Positions 45,085-56,835 of a stretch of DNA of 64,000 bases are shown piece after piece (within the stretch, counting starts at the first letter, position 1; every line of letters begins with the position of its first letter). Below the pieces are notes generated by a model that worked only from the letters and a program-made list of their open reading frames with translations, had not been told where the DNA came from and ran no database searches. This stretch comes from Phragmites australis (taxonomy: Eukaryota; Streptophyta; Magnoliopsida; Poales; Poaceae), in the NCBI RefSeq assembly GCF_958298935.1, contig NC_084942.1:8315501-8379500 (forward strand), read 5' to 3'. The position numbers and the translations under genes were made by a program.

Positions 45085-48000
45085 ATGCTACCAATTATTA
45101 AAGAGACCTACAAAGATAGGTCATATTATGGAGGCCCAAATTATGTATGTGACAAATGTGGTGCTATTTTCTGGTATCAAGAACGTGTGACATCTCTCAG
45201 TTCCTACACACAGAGACGTATTATATACCATCTTTGTTGTCGTGGTGGAAAAATTTCATTGCCATCCTTCAAACCTTGGCCACGCTTACTTCAAGATCTC
45301 ATTCGTTTCAATGGTGGTTCAATATCGAATAAATTTATGTGTCATATAAGACAGTACAACTCTCTATTTGTTTTTACATCTATGGGTGTCAAGATTGATA
45401 GAAGTATCAACACTGGGGATGGCCCTTATGTATTTCGGATAAATGGAGTTGTTCATCATCGCATAGGGTCGCTATTACCTGAACCTGGTAATCGATCTGA
45501 ATATGCTCAACTCTATATATATGACATAGACAATGAGACTTCTAACAGGTTATCTATTTTTGAAAGAGATGAATCATCAAAAGACCTTGATCCAAGTATT
45601 GTTGCAGATCTTATACAAATGTTAAATGAATGCAATCCCTTAGTACAGAAATTTGGAATGGCTCAAGATCGTCTATTGTCACCTAATGCTTCTAATATTT
45701 GTATCAAACTAATAGGATCTCCTGGTTCTCATAATGATAGATATAGCCTGCCTGTTGCTTCAGAACTAGCTGCTTTAATAGTAGAAGACTCTTCTTCTGG
45801 ATCTGCTGAATTTGACATAATTGTGCAATCTCAAGTTGGTGAATTTAAAAGGATCCGTCCAATTCATCCTGCCTTGATGACTCTTCAATATCCACTTTTA
45901 TTCCCTTATGGTGAAAAGGGATTTCACCTAGGAATTAAGTACAAACAGGTTGATAATCAACCATTAAGTGGACGAGAAAATGTCACAATGTTACAATTCT
46001 ATTTTTACTATGAACATTATAGGAAAAATGAGCCTAATCCATATACCTGGTGTGGACGTTTATCTGATCAAATCTCTGTTAATGCATATTCCTGCATTGA
46101 AAGTGAACGATTGACATTTCATTTCTTTCATCAGGCTGAATTACGATCTGAAACTTATCAAGGTATTACACAAGCAATTGAGAAAGGCGCTTCAAGTGGC
46201 AAAGATGTAGGTGTAAAAAAAACATTACCTTCAAGCTTTATTGGTTCTAGACGATACTTAGTCCAGAATTATCATGATGCTATGGCTATATGCCGTGTCT
46301 ATGGTGCTCCTCACTTATTCATGACATATACATGTAACACAAATTGGCCTGAAATCACTAAGACTATTCAATATGAAGAAGTACATAAGCCAAGAGATAG
46401 AAATGATATTATAGTCCGAGTTTTTCATATGAAACTGCATGAACTACTCAGTGATATCAAAGAAGGTATATTCTTTGGTCATACCACAACTGGTAAGCAT
46501 CTAACTTCCACCACTTCTGTCAAATTCAATTCTCTTTTTATTGCATAATATTACATTATATAAATTTATTCATGAGATAATTTACTTCCTTCCTTCATTC
46601 AATATTTTATTTTCAGTTATGCATACCAACGAATTTCAAAAAAGAGGACTTCCTCACTCACATATACTCATATGGTTAAATCATGATTCATTCGAATCAT
46701 CACCTTCTTTTATTGACTCCATAATATCTGCTGAACTACCAGACAAGAATATTGACCCATTAGATTTTGTTATGGTAGAGGAATTTATGATTCATGGTCC
46801 ATGTGGTAAATACAATCCAAATTCTCCATGTATGAGGGATGGAGTATGTTCAAAATGATATCCTAAATCTTTTCGTGAAGAAACCATCATAGATAAAGAT
46901 GGATTCCCTGTTTATCGCCGTCGTAATAATGGCAGGACTGTCATGAAAAATGATATAGAATTAGACAATCATTGGGTTGTTCCACACAATTTGGTACTTC
47001 TTAAAAAATATAATGTTCATATAAATGTTGAAGCCGTCAACAAACTAAATCTGGTGAAATACCTTTTCAAATACGTAATGAAGGGTCCTGACTGTGCAAA
47101 AAGTTACTTTATGGCAAAATCAAGAACAGATGATTCCATGGGAGGCACAGATGAACTAGAAAATAATGATGGAATTGATGAGATAGCTGAATATATAAAA
47201 TCAAGGTACTTATCTACCTGTGAGGCTGACTGGAGGTTATTTGGTTTCGAAATTCATGAAAAGACTCCATCAGTTGAACGCCTACATGTACATTTACCTG
47301 GCATGAATGTCATTACTTGCCATGAAGAAGATGACTTGCAAGATATAATTGATGATCCTGATTCTCAGGTCAGTATGCTAACACAATGGTTTATAACTAA
47401 TCAACTCTATCCAAATGCAAGAAATCTTACATATTGTGAATTTCCTACAAAATGGAGTTGGCATCCTGACAAAAAACTATGGTCTAGAAGACACACAAGC
47501 ACTCCTAAAATTGGAAGATTAAGGTTCATACACCCAAGAACCGGTGAAGCATTTTATCTTAGAATGCTTCTTATGGTAGTCAAAGGAGCCACATATTATG
47601 AAGACATTCGAACATATCAACATATAGTATATCCTACTTTTTGTGAAGCATGTAAAACCCGTGGTCTAATTGGTGATGATACTGAGTGGTTTATTCTCTT
47701 TGATGAAGCAATAATATGGGCAACAGCTTCCCAGTTGAGACATCTATTCATGACTATTATTGTTTTCTCTGGAGTCAGTAACGTACAAATTCTATTTGAT
47801 AAATATTGGCAATTTATGGCTGATGATATCTCATATCGTCTTCATCAATCATTGCAGAATAACACATATAGAGTTCCTGATGATCACTTAAAAACATTGG
47901 TTATCCAAGAACTAGATGCAATGTTTTCAAGAAATGGTTTATCTTTATCATCTTATAATTTCTTAATCCCATATGATGCAGCTAGAGGAACATCAATAAA

Positions 48001-49504
48001 CAGACTACTCATCGAAGAGCTTTCTTACAATAGAGCTGCTCTAGAACAAGAAGCATACCAGATGTACAGTTTACTGAACAAAGAACAACAACACATCTTT
48101 GATACGATCATCACAAGTATACACAATAGAACTCAATGCCTTTACTTTGTCTCAGGTTACGAAACTATCATACTTACATTTGAACACACAATATTACAAT
48201 ATTATGGTAACCGTACAGATCTAACAACTTAAGAAATTTGTTGATTTCAGGCTTTGGAGGAACTGAAAAAATGTATCTTTGGAACTATATTATATCAAAA
48301 CTAAGATCTGAAGGTAAAATTGTCCTCGCTGTTGCTTCCTATGGTGTTGCTTCACTTTTATTATTTGGTGGCAGAACAGCACACTCTAGATTACGTATAC
48401 CTGTAGAAATCAATGACACAAGTATTTGTGATATTCATCGTGGTACAAACTTGTGTGAATTGCTAAACAAGACAGCTATGATATTATGGGATGAAGCACC
48501 AATGGCTCACAAATATTGTTTTGAATCATTAGACCGAACTTTGAGAGATATTCTTTCAATTAATGAACCAGTGAATACATCTAAACCATTTGGTGGTATG
48601 AACATTCTACTAGGTGGTGATTTTAGACAGGTATTGCCTGTTGTTAACCATGGAAGTCCAACTGATGCTATCAATGCTTCTTTAGTTTGGTGAAGGAAAA
48701 ATTCTAGCTTTCAATGACAGCAATGAAACTGAAGAAAAATGGATAGAATTACCTGCTGAATTTCTGCTGTCTCCAAAAAAGGATAATATTCAAGAGATAA
48801 CAAATGCAATATATGATGACTTCTCTCAGAACTATATGTCAACTAAATACCTGGCTAAAAGAGCAATAATTTGTCCACTAAATCGTACTGTTGATGACAT
48901 AAATGAAATAGTCCTTGATAAAGTCCCCATAGACTCCAAGATTTACCTAAGCTGCGACACTATTGTCAATTCTATAGAGCAACCAGATGATTTTCCGGTG
49001 TTGTATCCACCGGAGTTTCTAAACTCTATATCACTCAATAATTTCCCACAACACAAGCTTACACTGAAAATTGGTGCCCCTGTCATGTTATTGAGAAATA
49101 TTCAATCAATAGGGCTATGTAATGGAACACGTCTTCTTATCATTAGAATGGATGACCATGTTATTGAAGCTAAAATAATGATTGGATCTCATATTGGTCA
49201 ACAGGTTTGCATTCCTCTGATTATCTTACATGGAAACAACCCGAAGTGGCCGTTTACCTTGGCACGTCGTTAATACCCAATTAAACTCTGTTATGCAATG
49301 GCTATTAATAAATGTCAAGGTCAAACACTGCAGAAAGCTGGCATATATCTAAAAGGACCTGTCTTCTCACATGGACAATTATATGTGGCCATTTCAAGAG
49401 TGACATCACCAAGTGGATTAAAGATTCTTATTGAAAATGAAGATGGAACTGCTGGGACAGTAACGAAGAACATCGTGTATAAGAAAATATTAGAATATAT
49501 ATGA
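45085..49504 (+). pseudogene. Helitron Rep-helicase (HUH endonuclease plus PIF1-type helicase)
   Basis: An N-terminal zinc-finger-like YVCDKCGAIFWYQER leads to the Helitron-like N domain (FHFFHQAELRSETYQGI, LFMTYTCNTNWPEI). An intron at about 46494-46617 precedes the HUH site EFQKRGLPHSHILIW, and a two-Tyr motif, KYLFKYVMKG, lies at 47056. After an intron at 48156-48250, the Walker A motif reads GFGGTEKMYLW (norm GxGGTGKT), so it is altered. Walker B is ILWDEAPM. The C-terminal motif AINKCQGQTLQKAGIYLKG lies at 49293. Lesions: a TGA at 46856, a deletion with frameshift at 48693, and a TAA at 49271. The product would nick and unwind DNA for rolling-circle-like transposition. Confidence 0.93.
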
Positions 49505-49539
49505 AATGAAATATGAGAACTCTTGAAGATCTCTCTCTC

Positions 49540-49617
<78 letters not shown>

Positions 49618-49620
49618 CCT
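49540..49620. repeat. TA microsatellite
   Basis: (ta)n with tgta/cata interruptions lies between the Helitron Rep and RPA-like genes. Confidence 0.95.
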
Positions 49621-49949
49621 TAACTTTTGGTGTACCTAATGCTTTTGTAAATTTCAGTCCCTTACCCTTAAATATATGTATTAATCGCCACCAATATTTG
49701 CTTACTGAGTAATATTATGCATCCCATATTGACATTACTGTCGTTATATAACATGTTTAATCCCTAATCTTTTTTACTTCTCTTTATTATCTTATACTAC
49801 CCTCGTATCAGGAAATCTGATAAGGTGGTTGACTAATAAATACGTATTTATGTCCAATAGCTTCCTGTACATTGCATTTTTTGTCGATATATAGATATCT
49901 GGAACTAACAAAGTGCCTCAATACACTTACAGTCTAATTTCTGTAACAA

Positions 49950-52643
49950 ATGAGGTGCACTCAATTAAGAGAGATCAACCAAAATTGTCATAAATCAAGG
50001 ATCTGCGCAAGAGTCACAAGGCTGTCAGAATATATACTTTATAGCAATCCTGATCAAATCCAAAGACTTGATTTTGTCCTCATTGATCAGGAGGTCAGCT
50101 ACTTTCTAAACTCTCAAAAAAATTTAATTACTTCTCACATTAATTATCTACTAACAACATATATGCTAATACCTTTAAAAATTACTTTCCAGGGAAAAGC
50201 TATCGAAGCTCAAGTGCCTCAACGCCACGTTGCTCGATTCAAGGAACAGCTTAGAGAAGGTGTTGTCTACTTCATTGAATTTTTTCAGGTCTTCCCAGCT
50301 AAAACAACTTATCGAGCCATCGATCATATGTATATGGTTAAATTCACTGGCCATACTGAGGTGACCGAAGCACCATATGTCCCCCCAACATTTCCAATGT
50401 GTGCCTATAACTTACCATCATTTGATACTTTGAGAAGCAAAATTGACTACATTGATGACATGTCAGGTATAAATTTATAGGATACTAGATCCAATTTTAA
50501 TTTATAACTTCATGAGTCCAAATAATGAAAAAGTATCAAAGATAAAACATTTTCCCCAATTTACAGATACTATTGGTCAAGTAGTATATGTTGAACATGC
50601 TACAACTGCCTATGTTAAAGGCATAAGGAAACCAATCAGACACTTCTACCTTACGGATGGCCGGTACATATTAATACTTACTGTCATACCTTTTACACAC
50701 ATATCTCTATTTTTTCAAGAAACTACTTATTTTTCTCCTACTAAAACACGTCATTCTTTACTCCAGTGAATCTATTGAAGTTGTGCTTTGGGGGCGCCAA
50801 GCTCTTGAATTTCCTGCTGAAGATATAATTCAGCTCAGTCATCAAACACCGGTTATTGTTTTACTTCTTGGAGTGACTGCTAAGTCACGAGATGGTAAAC
50901 TACTATCTGCTATAATCAACTCCTACATTTCCTAATGTTACTACCTATTTAATAGTTCCGATGACTTGATACTAACAAATTATTACTATTGTACACTTTC
51001 CCACCAGGTCAGCTTAAGATACAGGGAAGCACAACATGTCAATATCATATTAATCCCATAATTCCGGAGGCTATAGCACTTCCGACCAAGTAACATCTAT
51101 CCTCTCCAGAAATTAAAATATAGGACCTTTATATTTCTCCTTTATAACCACGAACATGTACCTAAGTGGAGAAACTTTGTATTAGGCTTGCAATGTTCCT
51201 ACATCAAGTAACATGGTGTGGTGTAGCCCCTCTGAACTTAGATATCATATCAACATCGGTTAATGAACTGGCAAAGGTTATTAACCCACATAAGATCTAT
51301 GTAAGTATTCATGAACTTAGACTTACACTATGATACACATAAATATATGTCAACAAACATAGCTTCTTTTCCTACAGACTTACTTATACATTTTTTTATT
51401 AACAGGGCAATATATACCAACTTGACATTGTGCTCAAAGAACTTACACCAAACCAACCATGGTGGTACTTAGGTGCACATCATGCCACAAAAAAGTATTC
51501 CCAGAAGGAGATACGTACAGGTGTCCTAAATGTTCTAATAAAAAGGCAGAACCCATGTACGATAATTCAATTCGTTTTTCTTTTCAATATAACAGATAGT
51601 AGCATTACAAATTCATGAACTATTACTCTCTTCATTAGGTATCGTATTTCTGTTATTGCAATCGACCCAAAAAATATCATAGAAGATAACCCACCTTACA
51701 TTGAGTTAGTTTTCTTCAAAGATATGGCTCAAGAACTCATAGGTGTTCCTGCACTTGATCTTGCAGCATTATCAACAACAAGCTCTGAAATGATTCCTTC
51801 TCAAATTACAAGTCTATACAATCATAAATATACAGTGACAGTCAGTGTTCCATTTTCATCTCTGCAAAGAGACAATATATCTTACCAAGTGAAATCTATC
51901 ATCAATATCGCTGGACCTGTTGTTGTTCTTTTGCCTAAAGATCATTCACATCTAGGTATGGCCTGATAAACTTTGTCATTAGCACTCATAAAGCACAATG
52001 CTAAATTTTAGTATTTATATTTACCGCATATTTTTCTTTTGCAGCAATACAAACAACCCAAGACATTTCTGTCCCTCCAAATTCACCAACCAATATACCT
52101 GCTACAAACGATGTTTCACCACAGAAAGAAGAGGAGGTAAATTCACAATCTTTGATTTCTAAATCACGATTTCACTCCTCTTTACAATTTCAATGTCACC
52201 ATCTCACTGAGACATGAATATTGTTTTCCTCTGATAAACCATAAAACAGGGATTAATGTTCGACAGAACTAACTTGAGCACACCTTTACCTTCACCTCAT
52301 CTCTTACCTACTACACCACAGGTAAAAATGCTTAATTGACCATATACCCTTTTCTATAAACATAGAGTCCTTAATATACTATTTACTTACTAGGTTTTCA
52401 TAAACAATTTTTTTCCCTCTTACCAGTCAAGATCAGATTCTGACATGCCAGGCAAACGTGCTCTTACATCTGAAAGTTACGATGCATCAGGATCTCACAA
52501 ACATCACCGGTAATATCAATTGTCTAACTTCCTTCTATAGTTCTTACTTCCCTCTCACTACAACATCTAACTGTCACTCTTTAAGGTATAGCCATTCTGA
52601 CACTGGAAGACCACCAGTTGTAAGAAGACTTCTTGATAATTGA
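49950..52643 (+). pseudogene. Helitron RPA-like single-strand DNA-binding protein
   Basis: Exon 1 (49950-50093): CTQLREINQNCHKSRICARV, then IQRLDFVLIDQE. Exon 2 (50193-50466): GKAIEAQVPQRHVARFKEQL. Exon 3 (about 50567-50663): TIGQVVYVE. Exon 4 (50767-50894): SIEVVLWGRQALEFP. A further exon near 51010 reads LKIQGSTTCQYHINP. The zinc ribbon CTSCHKKVF ... YRCPKCS lies at about 51475-51540, and the C-terminal OB region after the GT-AG intron ending near 51640 has YRISVIAIDPKN. The end reads KRALTSESYDASGSHKHHR and PPVVRRLLDN. A one-base loss just before the zinc ribbon (WWYL/RCTSC) shifts the frame. The protein probably protects single strands during transposition. Confidence 0.82.
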
Positions 52644-53102
52644 AACTTGACCACAGGAAGACCCATTGTATGTTTCCTACACTCTAAAACAACTAACATT
52701 TTTTTTGTCTGTTACTTTATCACCCTACATTTAACACATTCTGTTCTCTTTATTCTACCAGAACATCCTTTTGCCTTACGGACATCATTACCTACATCAA
52801 GGGCTCTATCAGAAACTACTCTGTACATTTAGATGACCAACGACCTATTTTGTCTGTACATAACATAGAGTACTATCGTTGATGTTCATGTTCAGTATAA
52901 TCTAATTTCAAGACAATGAACCTATTCCAGGCAGCAACTTAAGTGGAACAATGAATCTTTTATACTGTAACCTATATCAGTTAACTCTGTAATATATACA
53001 CATATTACTTTTGCACGTAGCCATGCACTTTTACTTTATCTTCTCTACTCTAACCAACCACTACAATCCCACGGGCGCACGTAGGCGCGCCAATCGGTCT
53101 AG
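52644..53102 (+). other. Helitron 3' tail with terminal hairpin
   Basis: The tail is AT-rich, followed by the GC-rich terminal hairpin (53073-53092) and ctag (53099-53102). No genes. Confidence 0.5.
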
Positions 53103-53412
53103 TTGCGCTGACGCAGTAGGCCCCTTCCCGGCCTGGCGCCGACACTGGGTATAGACAATTAGCCCATTCACGGAGAGTGATCTTGGCAGTATTACAATCT
53201 ATCTCAGTGATGGCCGCAATGGGGTTGAGGCCCAATTAGAACAGCATCTTCTGAGACCATTGACGGCTCTACATGGCATTGAGGCCTGGTTGAAGCAGCG
53301 GGCTCTCCATGAGGTGCCAATCCGGAGTGAACGGATGCCTCAAACTTAACCCCGGTCTGAGAACGGTATGGCCTAAGAACAGGCGACACCTCCGACTCGA
53401 CCTCAGACCAAG
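53103..53412 (-). pseudogene. LINE upstream ORF, N-proximal part
   Basis: The minus strand reads LSWSEVESEVSPVL, VKFEASVHSGLAPHGEPAAS and MVSEDAVLIGPQPHCG. The frame then shifts to LNPIAAITEIDCNTAKITLR and EWANCLYPVSAPG. This looks like the start of a grass LINE gag-like protein, continuing at 42975 across the Helitron. The family assignment rests on resemblance to such proteins and on co-orientation. Confidence 0.5.
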
Positions 53413-53499
53413 AAAGGTCAAGAGTTTTTTTATTTTTATATTTTTTTATTAAAAAATTAAATAAATAGATTCTCCGTAGGAGAAATTGCAAAACTAGAC

Positions 53500-53660
53500 G
53501 CCTGCAGCCCTTGCCTAACCGCCCCTTGAGAGGGCGGCAGGTCTAACCGCCCCCTCAGAGGGTGGCAAGGGGGCTAACCACCCTTTCAGGGGGTGGGTAG
53601 GCCCGGAGAGGGCGGTTAGCCCCCTTGCCGCCGTCTGAGGAGGCGGTTAGGGCCTTTTTT
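53500..53660. repeat. Left subterminal palindromic array of MULE copy 2
   Basis: Repeated self-pairing units such as ccgccccttgagagggcgg and accgccccctcagagggtgg occur, in both orientations. The right end of the element has a reduced version at about 60062-60110. Confidence 0.75.
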
Positions 53661-53985
53661 TCCCTAAAAATGTCATTTTTTATGTAATTCAAGAAATAAA
53701 AAAAAAGGGCTTTAAGAAAATTTTGAGTAGGTTATGTAATAGCCAGAGAATAAAAAATCAGTAATTAGCACTTGCAGCATTTTACGTGGGTATGGGGTGT
53801 GAACAACGACAAACATAGTATTAAACATAGGGTGAAAACATTACAATAGACTGTAACCGCCACGACACGACGAGGAAATAAAGGTGGCATGTACGGTTCG
53901 CACTAAGACCTACTTATTAGTGCACCGATCCTAATCATAACATGCCTTAGGGAGGGAAAGTATGTCGAGTTACATTAGATACTCT

Positions 53986-54582
53986 CTACTGAGTGCATCT
54001 AGGATACTTTCCCTTTCGAAGGGCATCGGGACCTGCCGCCTTAGCACGGTGGGCTCTCTTCTGCTTCCTTTCCCTCTCAGCCTCCCGAGCCTAAGCCACG
54101 GTACGGTCGTGCGCCACCTTCCTCATGTGCTCTTCTTCCTCCCGCTTGAGGCGAAGTTCCTCTTGCTGTTGCTCGTACTCCCGACGTGCGTACACTTACC
54201 TTCTCCACCTCATGTTCATGTCGACCCACTGCTTCTGTGCGTCATTTTGCTCATTGTCGAGCCATTGAATAAAATCACAGAGCGGTGGAGGGGACTGAAC
54301 AAATGGAACAAGATGAGCGGTTAGTAAAACAGGGTGCAAAATTGGAAGAGATGAGGCTGATATCTGTTGTCATACCGGTCGATAACCAGTTGTTGCATGT
54401 TGAGGCTTGTCATACTCGTAGTTGGCACACATGAAGAAGTGCAGCCCATAGGTGTATGAGATATCCTGCGACTCGTGGAGTTTACAAAGGTCACCACATA
54501 AGCACATTGGTGGTTCGAGACCTTCAGGTATGGTAGTCCCCCAATATTTCTTTGGTGGACTTGATGGAGCTGAGGAAGACAT
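53986..54582 (-). pseudogene. GRF-like zinc-finger protein of MULE copy 2 (two exons)
   Basis: Exon 1 (54582-54376) encodes MSSSAPSSPPKKYWG, the CLCGDLCKL start of the finger, YTYGLHFFMCANYEYDKPQ and YRP. A GT-AG intron (54375-54295) follows. Exon 2 (54294-53986) encodes SPPPLCDFIQWLDNEQND, WVDMNMRWRR and a charged helix (EYEQQQEELRLKREEEEHMR). It ends KGKYPRCTQ with TAG at 53986-53988. Two in-frame stops interrupt exon 2 (RR*VYARR and VA*AREA). The Cys spacing (CxCG..C, then a second Cys-bearing aromatic motif) resembles GRF-type fingers. Length would be about 170 aa. Confidence 0.7.
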
Positions 54583-55169
54583 TGCACTTGAGAGATCTGA
54601 GAAATGAATGGTGCATCAACGTAAGGAGGTTTGGCTATTTATAGTTGGGGGAGGCAGGAGCATTGGATTCGCTCTTGAAGAAAGGAGTGAGTGCAGGGGC
54701 GCAGCTGGTGGTAGGAGCATCGGATTCCATCTTGAAGAATGGGAAAGTTGTGTCATTGATCATGGTCAGAGATTCCACATTTATTGGTACCTGTGTTGTC
54801 ATTTATTGTTTGGAAAAAGCTGGGTAGTGTTGTTACTTCTTGTTTAAATCCTGCGCAAGGAGGCATGTGTTGTCATGTCATGGTTAAAGTTCAGTAGTGT
54901 GGTCACTTCTTCATTAAAGTAGCACTCCCAACAGAGAAAGTGAGGTATCACTCGTTGCATAAGTTGTTTTGTAAGATATAATGACAATGACAGAATGTAG
55001 CTTGTGATCGTGTCGGATTAAGAAATGCAACTAGGATGCCATCGTTTTGGAATATGAAATGCAGTTACGACATGCTAAGTGGACCATAAAGAGTAAACGT
55101 GTCTGAATACGTAGGAGTACATCGCGAAGCGAATATGCATAGGTAAGTTACATAAAATCTAAAATTCTA

Positions 55170-56663
55170 TTGCTGCCTCCCTCGTTGCCATCGCCCGTGC
55201 GCCCCATCGTGGTCCTGATGCCGCTGGTTAACCCTCACGTGACCCCTGGAGTAGGTGACGGGGTCGGGTGGACCAACGTGTCTGGTAGGCCTAGTAGGGA
55301 GCACCGGTGTCGAGGTCTCGTCCTGCGTGGGCTGTGTCCGAAGGGGAGCAGTGAGTACCTGGGACCGCCGGAGGACGTCGTAGTCAGGTGTGCCCCCAAA
55401 GAAGTCACGAACGAGGTCGTATGCACTGGGTACCTATCGAACTGGGTACGAAAATGCTCGTAAATGCTGCGAGGCTGCTCATGCACCCAGTGTTGCTGCG
55501 TGACAAACATCGTTACAAATCATTAGAGGGAAAAAGCTTGCGAAGGAAAGTGTTAATATAAAATACGTACCTGACGACGGCACCACATCGAGGCCATAGT
55601 AGGCGCGTCCTCGTCCATCTCGCCATACCATTCCTCGGGGTACAGGGAGCGGTCCACCACCAGCCTACCTATGGCAAAATACTCGTATGACCACAGCTGC
55701 AGAAGAAGTGGACACCCGGTAAAAGTGGCTAGTGGCTCTTTCTTCGTGCACGTGTCGCAGAGGGCCCGATACGTCGCAACAAGGACAACGGATGCCCAAC
55801 TGAACTGCGGTACCTCCTCCCCATCAGCATCCACTATCAACCTGGCGTACGGCACAAGCATCCTCGCAACCAGGTGGCCTTGGCCACTAGTGAACATAAC
55901 CCACCCAAACAACCAAAGCAGAAAGGCCTCTAAATACGTGGAGACCGTGTATGCGTTGGCATGGGAGTGTATGTACGCCGGCTGCAAATATGAGTGGTGT
56001 CAAAAAAGATCATTACTACATACTAAAATAGTAAATAATAGGTTGTATTGTACCGAACCTGAAACTGTAGGATCCACTTCTTCGTTGGCCCTCGTGCATC
56101 GGACAAGAACTCAGGCACATAGGGGGGTGCGTCCGCCTTCCGCTCCACCGGGCCAAAGCGCTGATGCATGTCGTTGATCCAGTCAGCCTCCATATCGATG
56201 ACCCCAACCGCTGCTCCTGGACAAGGAAGGCCTAAGAGGTAGGCTACGTCCTGCAAGGTCGGGGTCATCTCGCCATACGGGAGATGGAACGTATGTGTCT
56301 CCAGCCTCCATCAGTTGACCAGGGCTGCTATCAGCGACCGGTCAAAGTAGAAATGACGCGCCGCTGCCTCGAGGTTCTCCGTCGATCGGGCCTCGACCAA
56401 CCGGCAAAGCGGTAGGAGTCCCGCCGCTGCCAACCTACAAGTATTGCAGTATATCAATAATATGGAATTACATCTGTGATATGGCAATTTTGTATGAAAT
56501 TATCGAAGTACTTGTGCTTCCATCGCTTGTCTATCGTGAGCAGCTCTCCAGGGCCCCGTGGTCGAAACACTCCTAGCTCCGTCTGGTGCTCGGCGGATAA
56601 GAAGATGCGATGCTTCTTGTCCACTGCAGGGTCTAGAAGCTCGGGGGTCGTAGGGTCCGCCAT
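55170..56663 (-). pseudogene. Plant mobile domain (PMD) protein of MULE copy 2
   Basis: Exon 1 (56663-56512): MADPTTPELLDPAVDKK, FRPRGPGELLTIDKRWKHK. Exon 2 (56434-56059): LAAAGLLPLCRLVEARST, FDRSLIAALV, a stop (N*W), then MTPTLQDVAYLLGLPCPG and PPYVPEFLSDARGPTKKW. Exon 3 (55981-55571): PAYIHSHANAYTVSTYLEAF, LWLFGWVMF and FSWASVVLVATYRALCD. Exon 4 starts at 55495 (QHWVHEQPRSIYEHF), and its distal part is frameshifted. Each junction has GT-AG. PMD proteins are associated with silencing and transposon biology. Why MULEs keep one is unsettled. Confidence 0.82.
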
Positions 56664-56835
56664 ATCTGCATTTCAAAGACATGTACATTAATGCATTGTT
56701 AGATATAGACAGTAACAATATACTTTGAATGCAAATTAACTATATCACTATATGCAACATTAACACACTGCGATAGTGACCTACAAATGAAGGTTCAAAT
56801 GGTACAAATAGAGCACAATGTACCATAAAACTCAC

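Larger units (their letters stand above)
42976..53102 (+). mobile_element. Helitron with Rep-helicase and RPA-like genes
   Basis: The left end is tcaactactatatactaaag. The right end is gggcgcacgtaggcgcgcc (a 5-bp GGCGC/GCGCC stem), then aatcggtctag before t. Helitrons start TC and end CTRR with a nearby hairpin. Limits were fixed by the broken LINE frame on either side (42975 / 53103). The plus strand encodes a HUH Rep-helicase and an RPA-like protein, the usual plant Helitron pair. Confidence 0.75.
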
